Shown here in pieces: positions 1-11,200 of a stretch of DNA of 64,000 nt. Where the stretch lies: the NCBI GenBank assembly GCA_003342815.1, contig PTEX01000272.1, forward strand, positions 843,621 to 907,620. Reading direction: 5' to 3'. Position numbers and translations under genes: made by a program. This DNA comes from Eudromia elegans (Eukaryota > Chordata > Aves > Tinamiformes > Tinamidae). A model generated the notes under the pieces. The model did no database searches, was not told where the DNA came from, and saw only the letters and a program-made list of their open reading frames with translations. Every line of letters starts with the position of its first letter. The first letter of the stretch is position 1.

Positions 1-3000
1 TTCTACTAAAGTTATCCACTTTAACCGTTATGAGCTGCGAGTGTCTCTGATAGTATACAGGACTTTGTAGCCCAGAGGACTTTGCAATAGAACACTAGGA
101 GTGTCCTGTGATCTTCAAAGGCCAAAATAATTGTGCTTATGTCCTCAGCAAGATTTAAACCTGGATTCAGAACACATTTACACCAAGAGAAAAATAATAT
201 AAGAACATGTTATTTTCTGTGAAAACCATCACGGGGAAAGTACTGTGATCAAGGATTTCAGTGTTTTTAGGTTTTGGGGTTTTTTTAAAAGACAGTAGTC
301 CTTGCTTCATATATACATAAGCATAAGGATATTTCTTTCCTGTGAGGGTGACAGAGCCCTGGCACAGGCTGCCCAGAGAGGCTGTGGAGTCTCCTGCTCT
401 GGAGATCTTCCAAACCTGCCTGGATGCCACCCTGTGCCCTGTGCTCTAGGGGACCCTGCTGGAGCAGGGGGGTTGGACTAGATGACCTCTACAGGTCCCT
501 TCCAACCTCAACCACTCTGTGAGTCTGATTCTGTGATACTCATAGGTTTGTATGTGTATGTGAATACATGTACTTCCCTGACCAGATTCAGAATATGGCT
601 GTATGCAACAAACCAAAAGGGTCTACAAGTTACTGCTTAATCTTATCCTACCACTCAACGCTTCAGATGACCTTATAATAAATATGGAAAAATATCTGTA
701 TTTTCATCATTTGCTGCCATCTCTTAGGCTAGACTTTAGGCTGCAGTCTTCACTGCAGGCAAATTACATTAATGTTACAGCTCTGATGGTGCCACAACAA
801 TGTCTTCTGTTTTGGCTAAGATCAAGACTAGTACATATATATATTCAAACTGCTATTACAGGTCACATTTAGGGGCTTAGTTTATATTTATCTAAAGTAT
901 TTCATAAAATTGTTAAGTTCAGCTTCTGTTTTTGCTTGCATCACATAGGTGTAGTTTTAAATATGCCACCATCTGCTGTCACAGGCCTGGGTTTAGTTTG
1001 ACATCCTTCACACAGTTAATTTCTGTATTATATTGTTTCAGAATTAGCATCTTGTCTGCACATAGAGGCCGGGTACATTTATTCTGTGAAAACAATCCAA
1101 ACCTTAAGCCCCTTGAATTATGACTTAAGAATACATTTGATAAGTTGACCTTTTCTCATAAATTTACTGCAAAATGCCTGGATAATTTCAAAAACTCCAG
1201 TGATAATCTCTATAAAGATGTGCCTGTGACATAATAAAAAATATTCCTTAAGAACTGCAAAAGTGTACAGAAATAGCTATAGAAGGAGAAAGCAGAGAGC
1301 AGAAAGAAGCAAACAGCAGAAAGTTGTCTTCAGTATAACAAAAGCTGTAATGCAGTATTCTGTTCTAGGCGTAGTAACTTTAGACTTTTTTTAGACTTTT
1401 AGACTTTAGACTTTTTCATTATTATTATTTGGGATATTTTTCTCTCTTCATTCTCCTCTTTCTCAAATGTTTCCAGTATTCTTTTGCTCAGCTGCAAGAA
1501 CTTGAACAGCTTTTTCTCATGGACATACAGCACTCATGGTGGGAAGCAGAGAAAGTAACACACTCCTATACAAGGAAAAACTTTCTCCACTCTTTAAAGC
1601 AACCTGCTTCTTGATTTTACTTTTGATTGTTAATGTATATTTTTAAATAAAAATGCAAAAATAAACACCAAACTTTTACCAAAAAAAGAAAAGCTATAGC
1701 AAGTTCCTATCAAAGTATGTAATTAGGTACACAAAGCAACAGACAAGTCAAAACGGAGTGAGGATTTTTAGCGGTAGTGAGAAAAACACCTTTACTTGGA
1801 TTTCTTTAGATTTCAACACTAGCTTATGAACCATGAATCCTCGCTGACTGCAGTGTTGGTAAGAAGAGGTAGCACTGTAACCAATGCCAGTGGTATCAGG
1901 CGCTAAAAATGGCTAAAATGAATCCGTTTCAGCAAGATTTATTTATTCAGATTATAAAGAGGTAAAAATTACATTCTAATTGCTACAACTTTTAAGGCCA
2001 TAGAAGGATAAGACAGGTTACAGGAATGAGGCAGAAAAATACCCAAAGAGGAAGACAAATATGAAAATTAAACTTCAGGTCTTGCTTGTTATTAGTTTTA
2101 TGGTCTAAAGGAAGGGAATTCAGGCTTTGAAAAGAACATTCTTAGTATTTAAAGCACCCACATCCCTTTTTTTCTCTTTCTTACATGTCTTACTGCTCTG
2201 TGGCAGACCCTCACATACAATAATGTTATAGCACCTGATGTGCCTGCCGTCCCAGGTACACTGCTTTTGTTGCTGCAGTCAGAGCTGGTACACAGGAGAA
2301 CCTAATGCCACTCAGAACTTCAGAGGAGCTAAGAGGACTGACTCTAGCAGCTAAAATTCCTTGAGGATTGCCAGAGTCGGGAGGACAAAATTTGGCTCCA
2401 AACGTAGGAAAAGCCTAATGCTAAATTTAGGTCAGTCTGACCTCTTGCCTCTCACGGAGCTCAAGGTGACAAAACTTTACTAGACAGATCTTGGCAGCAC
2501 TCAGGAAAGCAGCAGCTGTTGTTAAGGCCAAACACATACACACCAGCAGTTCCACCAGTGAAATTGAAGACTGATTTAAAAATCTACAGGATCTCTCCAG
2601 TGAGCCATCTCAAATTATCTTTTTTATTAAAAAAGATTTTATTATTTTAAGAACTGTAACTATGAAGAATGTATTTGCAGGAAATATAATACTTAGAAGA
2701 AGAATATTCTTTTAAGTTACTTTTGGATCCAAATTTAACTTGCTCATTTACCTCAAGTGTTTTTTCAGTTTGAAGACTGGAGATCTCCAGTCTCTCAGTA
2801 TTAGAGATCCCTCTATCAAAAGTATAAAGTGTACCTGGAACGGGCTTACTATTCTTGGTTATTTTTTACTTTCTTTCTAACATCCCAGTTAAACAGGGGT
2901 AGAGTGACTAAAAAATCTCTGTAAAGGTAAGTCCAAATTTCAAGCCTTGCTCAGGACTCCTACTGCGGGACATCTCCTGCGAGCCCAAACGCAAACGGAT

Positions 3001-3150
3001 GACTGTTCACAGGGGTCAGGAAGTCAAAGATAGCCAGAGACTGTGGCAGCTGCATCCCCCCTTGTGAACCACAGCCCGACGAGGGTGGCAGGCCGAAGAC
3101 GCTCAGCTGGGCTGCTGCCACCGACCAGTGGCATAAAGGAATACACTACA
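1..3150. other. Intergenic DNA downstream of RASEF
   Basis: Apart from the CR1 fragment at 334-538 I see no gene here. Open frames are short and have no recognisable homology. A small local repeat of TAGACTTT units lies at about 1380-1416. A GC-richer patch with several CpGs lies at about 2940-3130, just beyond the likely RASEF poly(A) site; its role is unknown. Confidence 0.6.
334..538 (+). mobile_element. CR1 LINE 3' fragment
   Basis: This is a 5'-truncated CR1 retrotransposon in plus orientation. It shows the usual 3' landmarks in order: GAGGGTGACAGAGCCCTGG, the CCCAGAGAGG segment, GGTTGGACTAGATGACCTC, then a tail with CTGATTCTGTGAT. Only about 200 bp remain. It contains a remnant of the end of ORF2 plus the short 3' end, so it cannot move. 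It lies downstream of the RASEF gene. Confidence 0.93.
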
Positions 3151-3172
3151 CTGAACGGCTATTAAAGCACGT

Positions 3173-3178
3173 TTTATT
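3173..3178 (-). terminator. RASEF: Candidate RASEF poly(A) signal
   Basis: A canonical AATAAA lies on the minus strand. About 20-35 bases further along that strand is a GT-rich stretch (AGTGTAGTGTATTCC, near 3138-3152) that fits a downstream cleavage element. Cleavage would fall near 3150-3160. Several other AATAAA hexamers lie upstream in the UTR, so this may be the distal site of a set. Confidence 0.5.
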
Positions 3179-4029
3179 GTACAGCAATTTGCAATACAGA
3201 GAATGGGTAGTTCTTTCAAAATATATATATGTACAAAATTACAGAGAACGCAGTGATCTGTAGCTTTGAGGAGGAACAAACTGCATGAACACCACAGTTC
3301 TATTTGTAAACAGTATAAAATACATTTCAAATGTTTTTGCACTTTAAAACCTGGTTATTTATACAATATACAATTGTTAGCAGAAGTTGGCACAGACAAC
3401 CAATATTCACTGAATTTGATCCCCATACAAGTATGAAAATACACTTTCCTAAAAATACTTTGCTTTATATTCACTAGGAAACTTGCACAGCTGGGGTTTA
3501 TTTGTTACTCAGCCACCTAATGACTGATTTTATTGATGCCCAGATATCTATAATTATAACTCAAAGGGCTAAAAACTGTAGAAAAGGACATATTTCTAAC
3601 AAACTGTGTAATGCAGTCGGTGTGCTGAAATTCTTTTAACCATAATAAACGTTTTCTCACATACTGAGATATGTGGAACAGAAAGGCCTTGAGGCCTAGG
3701 GATACCAGTAAGGAAGATTTAGCCTTGATCTAATAGAGTAGGAGAGAAATACTAAAATCTCTGTTGTTAAATATTACTGCAGTCTACGAGTAGCCTGGAC
3801 AGGATCAGAGAAAGAGCAAATAGTGAGAAATTCACACTGTAACAAACATGGCAGGGTTAGTGTTGAAGACACTTAAAATGCAGCTGAGGTATGGAATCAA
3901 CTCTTCAATCAAAAACATTGTGGAAGTAGCTTTCCTGCCGAGATAAAAGTGCCTTGACAATATGAATATGAATCCCTTTTTCTGCTGGATTAGGTATAAT
4001 CCACTTCCTCCTCTAAAAACGTTACCAGG

Positions 4030-4205
4030 TCTTACTGCACAGCAGCAGCAGCCTGTGGAACAAGAAAGCCTCTGCACCAGGATGCGTGCACGGACAGACT
4101 GCCCTGTTACAGCCGCACCGCGATGCTGCAGCACAAGGGCGACCTGCCCGGGTGCGCACCCCGCTGTGCCCCTTGCAGGAGTGGCCATGCATACACTGCC
4201 TGGAA
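4030..4205. other. GC-rich CpG-containing patch in the RASEF 3'UTR
   Basis: This segment of about 175 bp is much richer in G+C and CpG than its AT-rich surroundings. It starts with a CAG-type run (AGCAGCAGCAG near 4041). Open frames run through it on both strands (about 97 codons on plus, 134 on minus), but none resembles a protein I recognise. It may be a structured RNA element or a remnant of something older. Confidence 0.4.
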
Positions 4206-4516
4206 AACATTTCAGCAGCCTATACAGACATAACACGGTGATTTATTTTTGCTAATATGAATATTTATGGACACGTAATTTTATAGTCCATACAAGAGCA
4301 GTAGCACTGCAACCATGCTGGGTCACAACTGTACCTGTAGGAACAATTAAGCAAGAGAAGTACCAGCACATCTTACTAAGCCATGAATTAACAGGAGTTG
4401 AACAGCGGTGGAACAGGTGTAAAGGGGATATAAAAACATGGTGATCAAAATCATATTGGCATATCTCACAGAAATCTTTGCCTCAAAAGTGTGCAACTTG
4501 CCACAATCAAAAGAGT

Positions 4517-4551
4517 AAAAAAAAAAAAAAAAAAAGAGTAAAAAAAAAAAG
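4517..4551. repeat. A-rich simple repeat
   Basis: Two long adenine runs are separated by a GAGT interruption, within the likely 3'UTR. On the transcribed strand this would be a poly-U tract. Its length is probably variable. Confidence 0.8.
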
Positions 4552-7500
4552 GACAAAATAATACCTTAATACCTTCATGTCAACTCAATAATCTTATTTA
4601 CAAATTGCCAGGAAAAACACAAAAGGCTTTTCCTTTTAGAATAAATACGTGTATTATGGGAACATATCCACTAGTTAACAGGACAGCTTTGTGCAGTTAA
4701 GTGAACATTTCTTAAATACTACATAAAAATCAGAAAAACAAAAGAGTGCAGTAGTACAGCCATGGCAGAACATAAACCTGATGTTTGTTTCCACATTTCA
4801 GGTGGAAGGCAAGATAACTTTTCAAAGCCAAACATATAGGAGCCCTATGTAATTCACTATTTCCATGTACAAGCAGATGCTTCCATTTCTAAATTTAAAC
4901 AATGATTTCATTCCAAGTTCTCTTACTTTACTATGAATTCTATATAGTATTAAGGGACTGTTCAGACTTGATGACTTGATGCAATTGATAAGTTCAGGAT
5001 TTCTAAAAACAGCACTAGCTAAGCAAGAGCTGCTAATTTCAGTTAATTTCAGTTAATTAAGCTGCTAATTTCAGCTGCAAAATTTCAGTTTGATAATGTT
5101 TTTTCAAGTAACATTGACCATTAAACTGAAAGGTTGTAATTTCCAACTTTGAGTAGCATTAAAAAAAAGCCCACTGCTTCAAATTAAACTTGTTTTATCT
5201 GGCACAAAAATCACATAGCTTAAAAAAAGAGATTTTGTTTATAAAATTTGGCCAAGTAACCTAAGAGTGTTTTGAGACAATAAACTAAATGAGAATAAAT
5301 GGAAATATCCTAGTCCTGCAGAGAGAAAAATAGACGTGAAGCTGGATCCCTGAAATTACTTCCTTCAACTAAATTCTCTACGGCCATGGACACTGACATG
5401 GCATTCTCTGGAGGATAAGAACCTTATAAACCAGTAACTGCACATGCACACACTCTGCTGATTATGAATCTGGAATTTGTCTTTGAAAGCAACACCTCTC
5501 TAATTTTATAACGGTAAAGAGCAGGCTATTGGTGACCCAGTAACCTACATCTACTCAAAGGAAAATTGCAAAGAACACAGCCAAACTTCTCTTGGTGGCA
5601 GCAGACAACAAAATGGGGAAATGGCTAAAGATCATGGGAAAAGTATTTTCAGCAAAAGAAATATGGGAGCACAAATATGGGAGCAGACCATCCAAGGTGG
5701 TGGCAGGATCACTGTGTCTGGGTGTTTCCATAACTTTCCTGTGTACGCCTCTGTTAACCTGATCTAGAGCTGGCAAGAGCCCAGCTTTGAGTGGAAAATT
5801 GGACAAAACCACTTCCAGAAATCTTTCCAAACAGCTTTACGCGGGTATGTCAACAAGGTCTATGGAAACACATTTCACCTCATCAGCTGCAGCCCAAGGC
5901 CACAGCTGTTAAATGCTGTGGTTCAGCTCCACCATAGAATACTGAGCCCCAATCTAAACTCTGGAAGTTAGCAAAAGTTAGTAACACTGAAAGAACACCA
6001 CTTTAGAATAAAACGAACAGCTCATAATTTGTGCTCCTTTTGTGCTGGGAAGACACTTCTTAAAGCCTGCGGGTCTTGAGCTTACACTTCAGAAACCAAG
6101 AGGATTGTCTGCCTCTCTCCTTAATAATGCAGGAGAGAACATCTGGAAATATAATTCACGGGTACTATACTTCCATTTCATTCCTTTGTGGCATGAGTAA
6201 CTGTAGGGGTTTTTGTTGGTGATGGAGGCTTGGGTTTGTTTTTTAAACAGACAGTAGCACAGAAAAGCCTCTCCATGGCTCAGCTAAGTGTATTTTTTTC
6301 TCCTCAGCAATCAATGTATCTGTCCCTCCACTACTACCTCAGTACCCCTACACCTATTTCAATCTCTGCTAGTTACTCCAGGAAAGTCTCAAAACTGCAC
6401 TGAGGCTTCCGCAGTGCTGGCCTGCAGAACCTTACAACCCTGAATCCTCCCCTGTGGAGTAGGGTAGGTCTGCGTGTGAAAACTGCCTCAGTACTTTGAA
6501 GATGATACATTTTCTCCTTACAAGAAGGAAAAGTGAAATAAGATGTCTTATTTCATCTTCGTGTGTCTAATTTAGAGTATGCTTTCTGTAAATTGCTTAA
6601 GGACTAGTTGCTCTGGACAAGTGGTTTTAAAGGACACCTAAGATAATTCTTTCCTTACTTTAAGGTAGTATTTTACTAGATCTGAACCATCTTATTTCTG
6701 CTAACTCTGCATTCTATAAAACCCTTATAAAACCTTTTTCTTAAGCCATACAGTGTTCAGTTATAGCATTGATAAAATACTGGAAGAGCTTCTACTTTTA
6801 TGTTTTTTCTATCAGTTCAGAAAACTTTATCCAAACGATGATTTAACAAGCCATGGAGATGTTTTCACCCCAAAGATGTTTTCTTAATATACAGAAATGA
6901 CTGAAATGGCTAGGCCTGGAATGGTTCCTTTCTCATTCCAATTAAAATCACTGAAAGCTGAGAAGCATTAAAAGATGTTTGCTGATTGCAGAAATACATA
7001 CAAATATAGGACTTCTGAGAAATTCTGTAAACGGCTTAGATTTTGGAGATCCGGGGTACCTAGACCCACAACTCACTAGTGAGCTTATCAGTGCTTTCTT
7101 AACATCAGCCAAAATTGTTCTCATTAAGATACGTAGTTCCTGTTCATTCTAGGGATTTCTTTTAATGAACCGTTTATACAGATAATTATGCATGTGCGGC
7201 AATTCTTATACTTGCAGATTTAAAACTTTTTTTTAAAAAAAAGTTAAAACACACTATTCAGTACTCATGTAACTCCTTAGTTAGTGTCTGAATGGCAAAC
7301 ATTAAAAATGAGGAGAAAAGACAACTAATACCTCTATATAATAGTAAAAACCAAATCTAAACAGACTGCAAAGTTTTGGGTCGATAATTCACCTCATCAA
7401 TCCTATGTACCACAGATACTATGGTCTCCCTGAAATTTGGAACTGTCACAGTCTTTACAAACATTCCTTTGATTTCAAACCTGTGTAGGATCAAATTAAA

Positions 7501-8183
7501 CGTCTACTTCTCAGTTTTGAATCAAATCCCAATTCCCAAAATTAAAAAAAAAAAATCTAACTCACCAACTTTTGTTCATTTATGACAAAACTCCATACAT
7601 TTGCCACTGCGTACTGCAAAGAGAGTCCCCATTCCACCCTCTGCTCACAACATAGGCTTTACTTTAAACTAGAAAAGCTTTTAGTAGTTCTGAGTTTTGC
7701 TAAGAAATGTATCATCAAGGAATAATTTAAGGCCTTCAAAAAGCTAGCTAGGCAGACAAGAGCCAAAAAAAGAGAATAAATTAATTAAGGCTGAAATTTC
7801 TCTGCCTATGAGTGATATTTGACATTACCATAGTATCTTTTTTACTCAAGAAATAGTCATATCGTGAAGAAAAAAGCAGGAAAAGGAAGAAAACTTATTA
7901 CAGTATTGTACATATTGAGTATTGCAGCATTGATTCTGAGGTCACTTCATTCACTTAAATTATTTACAAAAGGTGATACCAGGGCCTAAAGGACAAAGCA
8001 AGTGCAAAAATGTGAGAGAGTAAAAAGGAGAAGCAATTTTTCCATGATGCACACTTGCTAAATACAAAAATGTGCAAGTCCACAATAGAACGAATGTGTT
8101 TTTGAAATCCTTCATTTTTCCTTTTTTAAACAACAGTAGAAATATGCAAGTAGATTATTTAGGTCAGTAAAAGAATCTGCCAT

Positions 8184-8292
8184 TCAAACACTGCAGCAGT
8201 TCTTCATGAGCGCCGATTTTTTGACAGGTGTCCCAGCCAGGCTGGTTACTGACCTCGTATCATCTTCATTATCACTTCGTTTTCTCACTTCT
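8184..8292 (-). CDS. RASEF: RASEF exon 17: hypervariable tail, prenylation motif, stop
   Basis: This is the coding part of the last exon: residues 683-718 and the TGA stop at 8184-8186. The tail is charged ([12 protein letters not shown]) and ends KNCCSV. The two adjacent Cys (715-716) form a CCXX-type Rab geranylgeranylation site, which would anchor the protein to membranes. The acceptor is TTACAG|A. Confidence 0.95.
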
Positions 8293-11200
8293 CTGTAAAT
8301 AAATAAACAAACAAACAGGGACAAAGCTCAATAAACATACTTCTATTCATATTCACTATTTCGTTTTTCTCAGTATATCTTATACAGCATACTACCATTA
8401 TCGCTTTCCAAGTTCAATTCATAAACTTTCTGTAAAATAGCACACAAATAAATATATATGTATATACATATATAAAACTTTCAGCACATCTCAATCATCT
8501 CTAAGTATCTACTTCGGAAACAGCATCACTACTATAAACAAATCACATTTAGTGACAGAAACATAATAACTTTTGACAGTGATAACCAGTAACCAGGGAT
8601 GACCCGATAACCAGTAACATGTGCTCTCTTTTCTTTCGCTCATTTTTTCTTTAATTTATTAACTGTTACCATCACCACAGAAATTGAAAATATTCACAGC
8701 TGAAAGTATAAAACTAAAAAATACGTAATTCCTAGTACACATTTATCTTTGGAGCATATTGTTAGATGTTCTGTTACAAACGTTGGCTTAGAAGTTGTAT
8801 ATGTACATATGATTATCAATTTTTATTCCTGTTACAAGCATTCTAGAATGTCAAAAGCTCACTCCATAATTTCCTGCTTAAGTGAAACAAAGTCAGTCAT
8901 ATATAAGTAGAATAAATTAATGGTGTTTCTCTAAAAATACAATTCTACTCAGCATAGTAATTATGTCAGAAAGAAATCATAAAAAGGGAAAAATGTTTAG
9001 TCCAGAAGTCAGTCTGCTCTATTTAAATGTTCCCCATAGAAAGTTTTAAAAATCAAAAATAGTAACTTTCATTATATGATGTAACAAATTTTGCATAAAG
9101 GTATCACAGCCAGTCACTCCAGAACATGTATAACAAGTATATGGGTAAGGTCTACAGCATCTGGGGATTGCTGAAGTTAGTGAGGTAAACTCTTAGAATC
9201 TTATTTTTAAGATTCTGAAAAATAAAGAGTCTCTAAACAGAAAAAAATTAATCCTTGAAACAAACAATTTAATAAATTTTAAATTTAAAAGGTCATTTAC
9301 TGTGATTAATGTTACCTTAGTGTACTGTATGTACTAGTAGATTGTGTACTCACAATCTACTGCTGCATTCGTAACCAAATTCCTGGAAAACAGTCATTCA
9401 AAAAAAAAAGATCAACTGAAATCAACTGACTGTCACCAGAAGATAAATGACTGGCTGTGCTCTTTCCGCACCTCTGACATTTACGTTTTGCAGGTAATTC
9501 AGGTACCTTTCCAAGTCCTAACTGAATAAAAACAAATCCTGCCCAGAAAAACAATTCTTCCTATTCAAGTCATTTTAATTAAAAGTATTTTACCATGCAA
9601 TAACCAAATACCAACCATCAAAAGTTTATTTAATCAAGCTGCTGCAAAAATTAAATGAATATAGTAAATAATTATGCCCTTAGTCTCCATGTTTCAAATT
9701 TAAAATTCAGAATTCAATTTAGAATTCAAATACTGCCAACTCCTTAAAATAAAATGGTAATAAAGAAGGGCTTAGAATTGTAATGAGTTTTAGAAGTAAA
9801 AGAAGTGCAGTAAAAGTTTAGCTCATTTTTTTAATGAAAATAACAACATTGCTGGATGGATACAACTATTTCTATTTAGAGAAAGTGACAAGAAATATGT
9901 GTCATTAGAACCATCTGGAATAAAACTATGTATATGAACTGATGAATGAATCAACATGTGTATTTTGAAAGAATCTGTATTAATTATATGCAAAACTATG
10001 TAAAATGTACTCCTACATGTATTTAAGAGTTAAGAAAATAAATCCATGTATCTCACTAAAAAGTCATTCACAAAACAGGTTTAAAAGTGTGACTTTAATA
10101 ACGAAGCTCCAGTATTAAGATAGTAGAGATAGTAAGACTACTAAGGTAGTAGTCTTTGTGTGTGTATGGCTAAAATGTGCATTTTATAAAATATAAGCAC
10201 AGCTGCTTACCGAGCAAGATGAAGAACTGCTTCTACAATATTAGAACCATCTTTAGCACTTGTTTCACAAAATAAGGCATTGTAAGTCTGCAAACAGAAA
10301 ATAAAACGTTAAGCCAGTGTAGTCTATAAGGTTTTATCTAGATATTTTAACTCATAAATGGTTGCCTCTATAACTCCAGATAGTTATTACACACCTCTTT
10401 AAATGAGTATGATTCATTCTAGTCATCCCATTCTCTACTACAGTCACTTTAATATTGGAAAAAGTATTTTATTTTATTATTATGTTTTCCTAAACTCAGG
10501 ATATTTTGGTTAACAAACTGAATTAGAAACAAATCATAGTCTCATCTTAAATCTTCTTGCTCTCCAGACTGCAAAATAGGAAACAAGCTACTGGGAGAAT
10601 TTACTGAAGCCACGCTGACACTCTTTACCCTATCAAGTGTTATTCTTGCTTAACCAGAAATATTACACTGTACATAATGGACAAGGTACCACTCTAGTGC
10701 AACCATTTGATTGTACATGCATTACACTCTATTGTCCAGGCACTCCATACTCTGTTGTCCTCCTGTCCTGCAAAACACAGGACACAGGATTCTTTCCTTC
10801 CTGAATGATAGAAATATGGAAAAAAACATATCCATACTTTCACTTAGAGCAGGTAGTTACCACCCTCTTTTATTTCTGCAGACATGCAGGAACAAAAATG
10901 TCTTGAAGATGAAAATATGTCACTCAAGCCAGATAGGAACAGGTTAGATGGAGAGCCTCACTCCTCATACTAATTTTGAAAATTTTTCTATGAAGGCATA
11001 AAAGCTCACTCTCCCAGTCCACACACCTTTCTTTGACCGTAAAGACTGAAGAACAGGTCAGCTGATGATGAAAGCCAGCTCAGTGGAGACTGAATGAGAT
11101 TTCAGTCAGAACACACAGTCAATAGAGTAACTGTGATGAAAAATATCCAGTAACACTGATTAAATTTTAAATTATTGACTAGAAAATGACTTTTGTTTAC

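Larger units (their letters stand above)
3155..8183 (-). other. RASEF: RASEF 3' untranslated region (probable)
   Basis: This is the stretch after the RASEF stop codon, inside the last exon. No splice sites are needed to reach a strong minus-strand AATAAA at 3173-3178, giving a 3'UTR of about 5 kb. It is AT-rich, which is usual for long vertebrate 3'UTRs, and holds no CR1. Within it lie a GC-rich patch at 4030-4205, an A-rich run at 4517-4550 and a perfect AT palindrome at 7224-7245. Other AATAAA hexamers (for example at about 4242-4247, and two near 3495-3536) could give shorter forms. The full extent is inferred, because no transcript evidence is visible. Confidence 0.5.

Noticed and set aside
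3832..4255. Frames of 134 (minus) and 97 (plus) codons as a possible small gene
   Set aside because: No recognisable domain, and open largely because of the GC-rich patch. Kept only as a patch worth checking.
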